Shown one piece after another: positions 1-7,966 of a stretch of DNA of 51,048 bases. Source of the stretch: Deltaproteobacteria bacterium (lineage in GTDB: Bacteria > Desulfobacterota > Syntrophia > Syntrophales > UBA5619). Numbering within the stretch: position 1 is the first letter of the stretch; each line of letters starts with the position of its first letter. Made by a program: the position numbers and the translations under genes. The stretch covers positions 1 through 51,048 of the forward strand of contig JAKAFS010000019.1 of NCBI GenBank assembly GCA_021817825.1, written 5' to 3'. A model generated the notes under the pieces. That model was not told the DNA's origin. It did not search any database and was given only the letters and a program-made list of their open reading frames with translations.

Positions 1-1
1 C

Positions 2-520
2 TACTCCTTCGCCTCCAGCGGCGTCAATGCCGGGACGCATCTCTCGGCCGAATTCTTCATGGAGGCGACGGGTCTCAAATTCCGTCATGTTCCCTTCCAG
101 GGAGGCGGCCCCGCCGTTTCCGCCATTGTCGGCGGCCATGTCGACTTCGGTCTGGTGGTCCCCTCGGCGGCGATGCAGCTCGTCCGGGGCAACAAACTCC
201 GGATCCTTTCGGTCCAGACGGCCAAGCGCTACTCCTTCCTTCCCAATGTCCCCACCCTCGGGGAGCAGGGGGTCAAGGGGGGCGAGGCCTATGGATTCGT
301 CGGACTGATCGCCCCCAAAAAGACTCCCGAGCCGGTCCTTGCCAAACTCCGCGAGGTGACCAAGAAGGTGACGGAGGATAAGGAATTCGTCGGCGTGATC
401 GAGAAGTTGGGCGACGACGTCAATTTCATCACCGGCGATGAGGTCAACCGGATGATCGCCTTCGAAACGGAAAAGCGCTCCAAGCTCTACAAGAGGCTCA
501 TCAAGGAACAGGCAAAATAG
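2..520 (+). CDS. TctC/Bug-family substrate-binding protein, 3' part of the gene
   Basis: This is the C-terminal half of a periplasmic tripartite tricarboxylate transporter (TTT) receptor, which would bind a carboxylate and deliver it to the TctA/TctB membrane pair. The frame is open from the first bases of the window, so the start and signal peptide lie outside. The visible part has the family pattern: a GTHLSAE stretch, an HVPFQGGGPAVSAIVGGHVD segment, a VPTLGEQG loop and a C-terminal helical region ending in KEQAK. It compares well with the complete TctC at 8081-9052, which has a corresponding TVAFSGGGESVTALLGGHVD segment. tctB follows after 63 bases and then tctA, the usual order for this transporter. 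The family is clear; the substrate cannot be told from sequence. Confidence 0.9.
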   Translation, partial: YSFASSGVNAGTHLSAEFFMEATGLKFRHVPFQGGGPAVSAIVGGHVDFGLVVPSAAMQLVRGNKLRILSVQTAKRYSFLPNVPTLGEQGVKGGEAYGFVGLIAPKKTPEPVLAKLREVTKKVTEDKEFVGVIEKLGDDVNFITGDEVNRMIAFETEKRSKLYKRLIKEQAK

Positions 521-583
521 CCAGACTCATCCCTGCCGGTTGCCGGATCCTGGCGACCGGCAGGAAAGCAAAGGAACAAACGC

Positions 584-1042
584 ATGGAAAACAAACGGGT
601 GGGCAGTCTGCTGTTTCTCGCCATCGGGATCTACGGTCTGATCTTTTCGACCCAGATCCCGATGGGGCGCTGGGCCGAACCCGGGCCGGGGATCTTCCCC
701 CTCGCCCTTTCGGTCCTCTTGTGTCTGTCGGGCATTCTGGGCTGGATCGGCGCCGGGAAGGGGGCGAAGGAAGAAGAGAGGGTGCGTTGGGCCGATTTCA
801 TCGGCAAGGGGGCTACCCCCTTGCGCATCACGGTGCTCACCGCCGCCTTCATCGTCGTTCTGGACCGGGCGGGATACCTGGCGACCTCGTTCCTCTACCT
901 GTTTCTTCTTTTCTTCTGGGTCTCCCGTTACTCCTGGTGGAAGGCGCTGGGGCTCGCAATCCTTCTAGGCGCGGGAGGCTGGGTCTTCTTTGACAGGGTC
1001 CTGGGAATCGCTCTCCCCCGGCTGGGGATCTGGTTCTTCTGA
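584..1042 (+). CDS. TctB-family small membrane subunit of a TTT transporter
   Basis: A 152-residue integral membrane protein, the usual size for TctB, the small and poorly conserved subunit that works with TctA in sodium- or proton-coupled carboxylate uptake. Four hydrophobic segments are visible, near residues 6-22, 38-56, 80-105 and 118-140. The early motif PMGRWAEPGPGIFPL is typical of TctB and has a counterpart in the second TctB at 10621-11082 (PMGEMREPGAGFFPL). The ATG at 584 follows a purine-rich AAAGGAACAAACGC. The gene lies between tctC (63 bases upstream) and tctA (38 bases downstream) on the same strand. Confidence 0.9.
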   Translation: MENKRVGSLLFLAIGIYGLIFSTQIPMGRWAEPGPGIFPLALSVLLCLSGILGWIGAGKGAKEEERVRWADFIGKGATPLRITVLTAAFIVVLDRAGYLATSFLYLFLLFFWVSRYSWWKALGLAILLGAGGWVFFDRVLGIALPRLGIWFF

Positions 1043-1080
1043 CGGCTTTTAGCCTGAACGGCACATAAGGAGAAGGCGCA

Positions 1081-2592
1081 TTGGACGTTCTCACCAATCT
1101 CTGGAATGGATTTCACACCGCCCTTACCCTACAGAATGTCTATCTCTGTTTCATCGGCTGTCTTTGGGGCACCATGGTGGGGGTCCTTCCCGGCATCGGA
1201 CCCGTCGCCGGCGTGGCGCTGCTGATCCCCCTCACCTTCGGGACCGATCCCACCGGCGCCATCATCATGCTCGCCGGAATCTATTACGGCGCCATGTACG
1301 GCGGATCGACCACTTCCATCCTGATGAACATCCCCGGCGAGGCCGCCTCGATCGTCACCTGCTTCGACGGGTACCAGATGGCCCTGAAGGGGCGGGGGGG
1401 CGCGGCCCTCTTCATCAGCGCCTGGGGGTCCTGGATCGCGGGGACCCTGAGCATCCTGGGGCTCATGCTGCTGGCGCCCTTCCTGGCGGATTTCGCCATG
1501 AAATTCGGCCCGCCCGAGATGTTCGCCGTCCTGCTGATGGCCCTGATTCTGCTGGGTTCGCTGGGCAAGGGATCTTTTCTCAAAACCATGCCCGTCGTCT
1601 TTCTGGGCCTGCTGATCGGCACCATCGGCCTGGACTCCCTGACCGGGGCCTTGCGTTTCACCCATGGCGTCACCGAGCTCTACGACGGGATCGGCATGCT
1701 GCCCGTCGCGATGGGGGCGATGGGGATCGGGGAGGTCCTCTCGGCCGGCGAGGCAAGCCTCGTCCGGGTCGTCCAGCAGGTGCGTCTCCGGGAACTCTTT
1801 CCCACCGGCGCGGAACTCCGCGCCTCCTGGGGGCCCATATTGCGCGGTTCGGGAATGGGCTTCTTCATCGGCCTGTTGCCCGGCGGCGCCCATGTGCTCT
1901 CCAGCTTCGTCTCTTACATCGTCGAAAAGCGGCTGGCAAAGCGGCCGGAAGAGTTCGGCACCGGACGCATCGAAGGGGTCGCCGGCCCCGAGGCCGCCAA
2001 CAACGCGGCCGCCGGAGGGGCGATGATCCCCTTCCTCAGCCTCGGGATTCCCACCAATCCCACGACGGCGATCATGATGATCGCCCTGCTCATCCACGGC
2101 GTCCGTCCGGGTCCCTTGTTCATTTCGGAGCAGCCCCAGATCTTCTGGGGCCTCATTGCCAGCATGTACATCGGGAATCTGATCCTGATCATCCTGAACC
2201 TGCCGCTGGTCGGCTTCTTCATCCACCTGCTCAAGGTCCCCTTCCGGATCCTGTTTCCGGTGATCATGCTGATCTGCCTCGTAGGAACCTACTCGGTCAA
2301 CTCGAGCCGGTTCGAATTGGGAATCCTCATGGCCTTCGGCGTCGCGGGCTATGTCTTCAAGAAGATCCAGTACGATTTTGCCCCCTGCATCCTGGCCCTG
2401 ATCCTCGGTCCCTCCCTGGAAAGGGCCTTTAGGCAATCGTTGATGCGCAGCGGCGGCTCCTTTACGATCTTCATGGAAAGTCCCATCGCCCTGACACTGA
2501 TCGTGCTGACCGGCGCGCTTCTGATCTGGAACCTCTGGCGGAGCTATCGGCCCCAGAAGGCCGCCTGGGAAAAAGCGCTGGAAGGGGAATAA
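1081..2592 (+). CDS. TctA-family large membrane subunit of a TTT transporter
   Basis: A 503-residue polytopic protein, close to the usual ~500 residues for TctA, the large transport subunit. It starts with TTG behind AAGGAGAAGGCGCA; no better start lies nearby. Hallmarks of the family are visible: GVLPGIGPVAG near residue 37, the GGSTTSILMNIPGEAAS loop near residue 78, a second PGG re-entrant region (LLPGGAHVLSSF) in the middle, and the GPEAANNAAAGGAMIPFLSLGIP segment around residue 305. The two halves carry related proline/glycine-rich loops, as expected of this family. It closes the left-hand TTT operon and runs convergently into the LysR gene, with only 40 bases between the stop codons. 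Confidence 0.95.
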   Translation: MDVLTNLWNGFHTALTLQNVYLCFIGCLWGTMVGVLPGIGPVAGVALLIPLTFGTDPTGAIIMLAGIYYGAMYGGSTTSILMNIPGEAASIVTCFDGYQMALKGRGGAALFISAWGSWIAGTLSILGLMLLAPFLADFAMKFGPPEMFAVLLMALILLGSLGKGSFLKTMPVVFLGLLIGTIGLDSLTGALRFTHGVTELYDGIGMLPVAMGAMGIGEVLSAGEASLVRVVQQVRLRELFPTGAELRASWGPILRGSGMGFFIGLLPGGAHVLSSFVSYIVEKRLAKRPEEFGTGRIEGVAGPEAANNAAAGGAMIPFLSLGIPTNPTTAIMMIALLIHGVRPGPLFISEQPQIFWGLIASMYIGNLILIILNLPLVGFFIHLLKVPFRILFPVIMLICLVGTYSVNSSRFELGILMAFGVAGYVFKKIQYDFAPCILALILGPSLERAFRQSLMRSGGSFTIFMESPIALTLIVLTGALLIWNLWRSYRPQKAAWEKALEGE

Positions 2593-2632
2593 GGCTTTCG
2601 CAACCGCCCTTGCCGGCTTCCCCAGGAAGGCC

Positions 2633-3544
2633 CTATTTCGTGAACCGGATATCCGGTTTGATCGTCTGGAGGAATGCCGATACGGCCGGGGAGAGGTATT
2701 TTCGCTTCCGGATCAGCAGCGCCACCGTCCTTCTGGGGAAATACCGATCCAGGTCATAGATGTCCAGCGTCTCCTCGTCCTGCTTGGAGATCACGTAGTC
2801 GCTCAGCAGCGCCACCCCCAGCCCCATGGACACATAGGTCTTCACGGCCAGGAAATTGTTGTGGGTGATCAGCGTATTGAGGGTCAGCCCCTCGTCGGCG
2901 AACGGTTTTTTGATGAACGGCTCGGTCGATCCCGTCCGGGAAAAGAGAATCAGCGGGGCTGCGGCAATCTGTTTCAGCGTAGGATGTTTGTCCGGGAAAA
3001 AGGGGCTGCCCTTCAGGGCGATCAGCTTCTGTCCGGACTCGAAGAGATCGTGGCACTCCATGGTGCTTGATGCCGAATCGGCAAAGGCGATGCCGAAGTC
3101 GGCCTCTCCCGATTCGACCTTTTCGTAGACGTTCTCGAAAAAGCTCCCCTCGACGTGAAAACTGACCTTGGGGTGCGTCTTCAGGAACGCGGAGATGTAG
3201 GGGGGGAGGAATGAATTGATGATGGCGTGGCTGGCGGCGATGACGATTCTGCCTTGGTATTCCAGCAGCTCTTTTCGGAACTCGTCGCGGATCTCCTGCA
3301 CGTCATCGAACAGGCGGACCACCTTGACGAGGAGCGCTTTGCCTTCGGCCGTCAGCTTCATCGTGCCGGCCGACCGGTCGAAAAGCGTGACGCCGAGTTG
3401 TTTCTCCAGGCACTTGATCTGGCGGGTGATCGTGGGCTGTTCACGGCCCATCGCCACCGTCGCCTGGGTGACGCTCCCCCGTTCGGCGACACAGTAGAAT
3501 CCCCGCAGCCACTGCAGCAAATCCCCTGGAATCTCTTCGATCAT
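2633..3544 (-). CDS. LysR-type transcriptional regulator
   Basis: A 303-residue LysR-type regulator of normal family length. The N-terminal winged helix-turn-helix covers about residues 1-65, with the recognition region GREQPTITRQIKCLEKQLG followed by VTLFDRSAGTMKLTAEG. The rest is a type 2 periplasmic-binding-protein-like effector domain, including the usual SHAIINSFLPPYISAFLKTHP segment. It is convergent with the TTT operon on its left and divergent from the gene pair at 4006-5692. A good promoter (3646-3673) faces it from the intergenic region. LysR regulators often control a divergent neighbour, so both the TTT genes and the 4006/4277 genes are candidate targets. The effector is unknown. 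Confidence 0.95.
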   Translation of the reverse strand: MIEEIPGDLLQWLRGFYCVAERGSVTQATVAMGREQPTITRQIKCLEKQLGVTLFDRSAGTMKLTAEGKALLVKVVRLFDDVQEIRDEFRKELLEYQGRIVIAASHAIINSFLPPYISAFLKTHPKVSFHVEGSFFENVYEKVESGEADFGIAFADSASSTMECHDLFESGQKLIALKGSPFFPDKHPTLKQIAAAPLILFSRTGSTEPFIKKPFADEGLTLNTLITHNNFLAVKTYVSMGLGVALLSDYVISKQDEETLDIYDLDRYFPRRTVALLIRKRKYLSPAVSAFLQTIKPDIRFTK

Positions 3545-3645
3545 GGTTATCTCCTTCTCCGGCAGATTGCGGTCCCTGACTTCCGTCCTCCCCTGCCGAA
3601 GACGTCATTCATGGGTTTGCTGCCGAAAACTTCAATTTCAGACCT

Positions 3646-3673
3646 CTCATATCATGACCCAACCGCTTGTCAA
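3646..3673 (-). promoter_or_regulatory. Predicted sigma-70 promoter for the LysR gene
   Basis: Read on the minus strand, a perfect TTGACA (3673-3668) is followed after 16 bases by TATGAG (3651-3646), four of six to the -10 consensus. Transcription from here would give a leader of about 95 bases before the LysR ATG at 3544. Sequence match only. Confidence 0.45.
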
Positions 3674-3712
3674 GAGGCACTCTGTCTGAAAAAAGGTACT
3701 GAAAAGTGGGGC

Positions 3713-3741
3713 TTGACTTCGGGGAAGGGATCGGATAGCCT
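3713..3741 (+). promoter_or_regulatory. Possible plus-strand promoter divergent from the LysR promoter
   Basis: TTGACT at 3713-3718 is followed after 17 bases by TAGCCT at 3736-3741. The -35 is five of six, the -10 only three of six. It lies 40 bases from the LysR -35 and points towards the hairpin-rich leader and the genes at 4006 and 4277. A weak -10 with a good -35 would suit an activator-dependent promoter, but that is inference. Confidence 0.35.
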
Positions 3742-3846
3742 GAAAACCAAGCGTGACGCGTCAACCTCTTAAAAAACCTTAACTTCCGATTCCTCCTGTG
3801 CATTGTTGATTCTCCCTCGAAAAGCTGAAGAGGGTGGCGTTTCTTT

Positions 3847-3940
3847 TCTCCGCGTCCGGCGCCCTCGGGGTCCGTCGGAGAGACCTGCCCGGATCGGGAA
3901 GGACGCAAGATCCGGCGGCAGGGCGGACGGGAACGTCCGC
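3847..3940 (+). ncRNA. Candidate structured 5' leader: three consecutive hairpins
   Basis: Three inverted repeats stand side by side upstream of the 65-aa gene. Hairpin 1 has TCTCCG (3847-3852) against CGGAGA (3876-3881). Hairpin 2 has CCTGCC-CGGATC (3884-3895) against GATCCG-GC-GGCAGG (3909-3922), with a 13-base purine-rich loop. Hairpin 3 is a perfect 7-bp stem GCGGACG/CGTCCGC (3923-3929 and 3934-3940) closed by a GGAA tetraloop. Sixty-five bases then lead to the ATG at 4006. No riboswitch consensus that I know fits; the short GGACGCAAGA in loop 2 recalls part of the c-di-GMP-I aptamer, but the rest does not match. It could be an RNA regulatory leader or merely GC-rich secondary structure. 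Confidence 0.35.
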
Positions 3941-4005
3941 CGGCGAAGGGGATAATGTGATCGATCGTGATTGCGCCGTTCATGCGGGTAAGGAGGTGAA
4001 AGGAG

Positions 4006-4203
4006 ATGGTGACGATCAAAGAGGCTGCCCAAGGGCTTCCGGGGAGTTTACCCTTGCCGGAAGAGGGGAGGAACCGGAAGAAACCGCCGGCGCCGCCCAA
4101 AACGGTCAATCTTCCCGTCGATGAGGTCGTTTTGAAAGGAAGGACCACCGCTGCGCCTGGGAAAAAAGAGGAGGAGTATCTGGTGGCCACCTACTGGGGC
4201 TAA
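4006..4203 (+). CDS. Small protein of unknown function (65 aa)
   Basis: The ATG lies 9 bases after a near-perfect Shine-Dalgarno (GTAAGGAGGTG), which argues that this short frame is translated. The protein is hydrophilic, rich in proline and lysine, has no membrane segment and no cysteine, and I do not recognise a family. It sits 73 bases upstream of the CphA_N-receiver gene on the same strand and downstream of the three-hairpin leader, so co-transcription is likely. It may be a partner of, or a leader peptide for, the next gene; neither can be decided from sequence. Confidence 0.6.
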   Translation: MVTIKEAAQGLPGSLPLPEEGRNRKKPPAPPKTVNLPVDEVVLKGRTTAAPGKKEEEYLVATYWG

Positions 4204-4276
4204 ACGGCGATGGCCGGGCAGCCGATCGCGACAGGGGCGCTTCAACAGAGGCAGGGGACTGGCATAGGAGGCGAAG

Positions 4277-5692
4277 ATGACGGCGCAACCGGCGGAAGTG
4301 AGCGGTGGAACGGCCCCGGTGTATGAAATCGAGTTGGATCTCGGTGGCTGGAAAGTCTCGAATACCAGGGAAGTGCCGCGATTTGCCGATGATCTCGTCC
4401 GGGCGCTGCCGTCAATGAAGGAAGACCTGTGCCGCTCTGGCGAGGGGTGCGGCTTTGGCCGGGAGCTCGAAAAGGGGACAAATTTTGCCCAGGTGATCGA
4501 ACATGTGATCCTGGCGCTGATTCGCTTGGCAAAGGGGAAACAGGGGCCCTATAGCGGCTCGACCCGCCGGTTGAACGAAGAACAGGTCTACCTGATCCAG
4601 TACAGCGCCCCGGATTTTCTGACCGGGAGGCTGGCGGCCATTCTGGCCATCGATCTGGTCAAGCGGTTGATCGCCGGTGAGCCGGCCGCTGGCGACCATT
4701 ATGGCCGCTTCCTGAAGCAGCCCCGTTCCTATTTTGACGAAGGTGCGATCGCCGGGGCGATCCAAAAAACCGGGGAACCGGTCGGGGTGATCGAGGCGTT
4801 GAAATGGGAGCCCGCCGAGTTGCTCCGGAAGCCCAAGGAACGCGTCCTTGCCGCCGGGCAACTGGAGGTCATCAAGAAGATGCTCAAGGACATCCGCCAC
4901 CAGCTGGAATCCATCACGGCGGCCTGGCGGGAGTCCTTCCTGGCCTACGGCGGGACTTACGGGGCGACCATCATCGACAAGCTGGAGTTGCTCAATGTCG
5001 ATCGCTACTTCATCCCCCTTGTCGGGGGGAATCTCCCCAAGGTGATGGGCGAGGTCAAAAGGGCCGCCCAACTGATCGATTCCTACAACATCCCCCTGGG
5101 TTTCGTCATCCATTCCCTCTGGCTCTACAAGAACAAGCTCCTTTCCAGCGTGATGGACAAATACAAGTATCAGGATACGGCGCCGGTCGATCGTTTCATC
5201 AAGGACTTTGAAGACCTCTACCAGATCATCATGCAGAACGTCACGGAGGGGTTCGTCCGCAGCGAACCGCTTTCGAGTCCCGGCTCCTCCGGCGAGTTCC
5301 GGCGGTTCATCGAGCTGGATCCCCAGAAGGGCCGGATCCTGGTCATCGACGACGACGAGATGATCCGCCGGATCGTCACCGATGTCCTGGAACTGCACGG
5401 CTATCGGACGCTGCTTTCCCAAAGCGGCGCCCAGGCCCTGGAACTCCTGGCGGAATCCCGGGAGGCGATCCGCCTCGTGGTCCTCGATATCTATCGACCC
5501 GACGACCTCAATGTCAAAGAGCTTTACGAACGGATCAAGGCCCTCTGCGGCGACGTGAAGTTCATCGTCACCTCGGGATTGTCCGTTCCTCCGGAACTCG
5601 AGTCCTTCCTCCATGCCGAATCGATCAGTTTTCTCAAAAAACCCTTTACGGTGAACTATCTGATGAACAAGGTCGAATCGCTGTTGTGCTGA
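4277..5692 (+). CDS. Response regulator with cyanophycin-synthetase-type N-terminal domain
   Basis: A 471-residue three-part protein starting 7 bases after an AGGAGG. Residues ~16-136 follow, from memory, the N-terminal domain of cyanophycin synthetase CphA: YEIELDLG, a PRFADDLVRALPS segment, a conserved cysteine, GF-x8-GT, VIEHV (73-77), STRR (95-98), then a tyrosine and a helical LAAILAIDLVKRLI end. The ATP-grasp and Mur-ligase domains that make cyanophycin are absent. Residues ~160-345 are helical and unassigned; the part with IPLGFVIHSLWLYKNKLL faintly recalls globin-type sensors. Residues ~351-471 are a receiver domain: acidic DDDE, phosphoacceptor Asp404 in LDIYRPD, a TSG motif and the KKP lysine. 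There is no DNA-binding output. It probably links a phosphorelay to a polymer- or ligand-binding role, which is inference. Confidence 0.8.
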   Translation: MTAQPAEVSGGTAPVYEIELDLGGWKVSNTREVPRFADDLVRALPSMKEDLCRSGEGCGFGRELEKGTNFAQVIEHVILALIRLAKGKQGPYSGSTRRLNEEQVYLIQYSAPDFLTGRLAAILAIDLVKRLIAGEPAAGDHYGRFLKQPRSYFDEGAIAGAIQKTGEPVGVIEALKWEPAELLRKPKERVLAAGQLEVIKKMLKDIRHQLESITAAWRESFLAYGGTYGATIIDKLELLNVDRYFIPLVGGNLPKVMGEVKRAAQLIDSYNIPLGFVIHSLWLYKNKLLSSVMDKYKYQDTAPVDRFIKDFEDLYQIIMQNVTEGFVRSEPLSSPGSSGEFRRFIELDPQKGRILVIDDDEMIRRIVTDVLELHGYRTLLSQSGAQALELLAESREAIRLVVLDIYRPDDLNVKELYERIKALCGDVKFIVTSGLSVPPELESFLHAESISFLKKPFTVNYLMNKVESLLC

Positions 5693-5725
5693 TTCACCTT
5701 TTGAACCTGCGAAGGAGCGCAACCT

Positions 5726-6931
5726 ATGAGCCATGTCAAAAGGACCAAGGGAACCATCGCGATTCTGACGGGAGGCGGGGACGTTCCCGGCCTCAACCCG
5801 GCGATCCGGGCCATCACGATCCGGGCGATCCGGGAGGGGTTCCGGGTCGTCGGGATTCGCCGGGGCTGGAAGGGGTTGATCTCCTGCGTGCGGGACAAAA
5901 AGCAGGCTCAGGAGGAGAGTTTTCAGCGGCTGACCGAGGAGAGCGTCAATAAGGCGGGACGAACGGGGGGGACCTTTCTCCACACCTCCCGCACCCTTCC
6001 CAGCCGGATACCGAAGGCGGACGTTCCCGACCATCTACAGGGAGAGTACCGGGAGGAGTGCAACGACCTCACCCCGGAAGTCCTGAAAAATCTCGATTTC
6101 ATCGGCGTCGACACCCTGGTCGCCATCGGCGGCGACGATACCTTGAGTTACGGCGTCCAGCTGGCGAAACAGGGGGTGAGGGTCATCGCCATCCCCAAGA
6201 CGATGGACAACGACGTCCCGGGGACCGATTACTGCATCGGCTTTTCCACCTGCATCACCCGGACCATTGAAATGACTCATTCGCTGCGCACCACCGCCGG
6301 TTCGCACGAACGGATTTTGGTGATCGAGGTGTTCGGACGATATGCCGGATTCACGGCCCTCTTGCCGACGATGGCCGGGGCGGCGACCCGCTGCGTCATT
6401 CCCGAATACCGCTTCAAGGTAGATCGGCTGGCGGAATTGCTCGTCCAGGATCGCTCTACCAATCCCAGCCGCTATTCGGTGGCCCTCATCTCCGAAGGGG
6501 CGATGCCCGAGGAGGGCGGGATGGTCTTCGAAAAAGAGGAGGCCGATCACTACGGCCACAAGAAGCTCGGGGGGATCGGCGATCGGGTTTCGGCGCAGGT
6601 CGAGCGGCAAACGGCCCAGTTCAACAAAGGCAAGAAGATCAATGTCATCAACCAGCGGCTGGGGTATCTGGTCCGGTGCGGCAATCCCGACGCCATCGAT
6701 TCCATCGTCCCGATGGCCTTCGGCAATCTGGCCCTGGATCTGATTCTGAACCGCTCCCACGGGAGGCTGATCAGCCTCCGGAACGGCCGCTACGACGATG
6801 TCCCCCTCGATGTGGTCACGAGCACCAAGAAGGTCGTCGATATCGAGAAATACTACAATTGCGACCGGCTCCGCCCGATTTACGAAAGTTTCAAGGCGAA
6901 GCCCCTGTTTATCATGACCAGCGATTACTGA
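5726..6931 (+). CDS. 6-phosphofructokinase, predicted pyrophosphate-dependent
   Basis: A 401-residue phosphofructokinase converting fructose 6-phosphate to the 1,6-bisphosphate. The N-terminal TGGGDVPGLNPAIR loop binds the phosphoryl donor. Two diagnostic positions favour PPi rather than ATP: GGDD (Asp138 where ATP enzymes have Gly in GGDGS) and PKTMDND (Lys158 where ATP enzymes have Gly). The catalytic base is Asp161. In known PPi enzymes this Asp/Lys pair blocks the ATP site, so the reaction would be reversible. The ATG follows GAAGGAGCGCAACCT, 33 bases after the CphA_N-receiver gene, so the two may share a transcript. A possible terminator follows at 6954-6994. Confidence 0.92.
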   Translation: MSHVKRTKGTIAILTGGGDVPGLNPAIRAITIRAIREGFRVVGIRRGWKGLISCVRDKKQAQEESFQRLTEESVNKAGRTGGTFLHTSRTLPSRIPKADVPDHLQGEYREECNDLTPEVLKNLDFIGVDTLVAIGGDDTLSYGVQLAKQGVRVIAIPKTMDNDVPGTDYCIGFSTCITRTIEMTHSLRTTAGSHERILVIEVFGRYAGFTALLPTMAGAATRCVIPEYRFKVDRLAELLVQDRSTNPSRYSVALISEGAMPEEGGMVFEKEEADHYGHKKLGGIGDRVSAQVERQTAQFNKGKKINVINQRLGYLVRCGNPDAIDSIVPMAFGNLALDLILNRSHGRLISLRNGRYDDVPLDVVTSTKKVVDIEKYYNCDRLRPIYESFKAKPLFIMTSDY

Positions 6932-6953
6932 CGGGAGACGGTTCCGCATAAGA

Positions 6954-6994
6954 GCCCGGATGCGGCGTTGCGCTTCGCCTGCGGGCCTTTATTT
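6954..6994 (+). terminator. Possible terminator after phosphofructokinase
   Basis: GCCCG (6954-6958) pairs with CGGGC (6982-6986), with an inner GGCG/CGCC pairing, followed by the T-rich CTTTATTT. The stem is interrupted, so strength is uncertain. It lies between the convergent phosphofructokinase and aldolase genes. Confidence 0.45.
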
Positions 6995-7081
6995 CAAGCC
7001 GTCTGCCCGCTTGCGGGTCATCCTTTTTCATTCTGATGGCGATTGACGGGGGACGGCTTGCCTGAAGACAGGGAAGGTCGC

Positions 7082-7846
7082 TCACCCTTTGCGGAGGAGT
7101 TCCTCCAGGAGGCGCAGGGGTTTTTCCCGCTGTTCGAGCATCCGGACCAGGGTTTCCCAGATCGACTGGATCCGGTCGCCGCCGAAGATATGATCTTCCT
7201 TTAGCGCCGCCTCCGCGGCGTCGGTTCCCGCCGGCTCGCCGAAGGCCTTGGCGATAAAGAGCGTCTTGATGGTCTTTTCCAAGAGATAGGCCCGGGCGAC
7301 CGCCTGCTCAATCGATTCTCCGACCACGACGATCCCGTGATTTTTCATGAAAACGGCCTTGGCGTCGCCAAGGGTTTCGGCCAGCAAGCGGCCCTGTTCG
7401 GGTTTGACGATGAGATCCGTCGAGGCATCGAAATAGGGCAGGGGCGCGGCAAAGAGGACCGCCTCGTTGTTGACGGCCGGCAGGGGCTGGCGGGTGGCGG
7501 CAAAGGCCGTCGCGTAGAGGGGGTGGGTGTGGATGACGCAATTCACGTCCGGTCTTGTACGGTAGATCTCCACATGGATCGGCAGCTCGCCATGAACCGC
7601 TCTCGCGCCTGCCAGCTTCCGGTAATTGAAATCGAGGGTCACGAGGTCTTCTGCATGGATCTCGCTCAGGCAGAGCCCCTTGCCCTTCATCCACATCCGC
7701 TCGGGGTGGCCGGGGATCCGGACGCTCACATGGCCGAGGTCGAGATCGTCCTGTCCCTCGGTTCCCAGGATGCGGCAAGCCAGAGCCAGCTTTGTCTTCA
7801 AGATCCCTTCCGGCGCTTCGGCGATCGGCGTTTCCCCTTTGCTCAT
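7082..7846 (-). CDS. Class II aldolase/adducin family protein
   Basis: A 254-residue protein of the class II aldolase family (fuculose-1-phosphate aldolase, ribulose-phosphate epimerase and related decarboxylases). The metal ligands are visible: a first pair in the CVIHTHPLYATAF segment and a third histidine in FMKNHGIVVVG; the HGELPIHVEIY segment precedes them and can contribute the catalytic acid. The start at 7846 (MSKGETP) is chosen because AAAGGAAAGG lies just upstream; a longer frame to 7903 has no comparable ribosome site. It lies downstream of the second TTT operon on the same strand, separated by a strong hairpin. It may act on the imported acid after activation, but the substrate is not shown by the sequence. 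Confidence 0.88.
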   Translation of the reverse strand: MSKGETPIAEAPEGILKTKLALACRILGTEGQDDLDLGHVSVRIPGHPERMWMKGKGLCLSEIHAEDLVTLDFNYRKLAGARAVHGELPIHVEIYRTRPDVNCVIHTHPLYATAFAATRQPLPAVNNEAVLFAAPLPYFDASTDLIVKPEQGRLLAETLGDAKAVFMKNHGIVVVGESIEQAVARAYLLEKTIKTLFIAKAFGEPAGTDAAEAALKEDHIFGGDRIQSIWETLVRMLEQREKPLRLLEELLRKG

Positions 7847-7966
7847 GGTTTTCCTTTCCTTTTGAGTCCCCCGGACTCGTCCTTGGTTTTCCCTTTGCGG
7901 CATCGACGAGCCGCTCCTCAGTCGTCAGTCGCAGGGCGCGCTGGCGCCGGTGACGGGGGAACGGAA

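Noticed and set aside
1129..2436. Long minus-strand frame opposite tctA
   Set aside because: It is the shadow of a high-GC gene: the protein is rich in Asp, Gly, Gln and His with no fold-like pattern, while the plus strand encodes an obvious TctA.
3896..3910. A c-di-GMP-I riboswitch, suggested by GGACGCAAGA
   Set aside because: Only this short part matches; the GCAAA-type first loop, the receptor pairing and the following stem do not.
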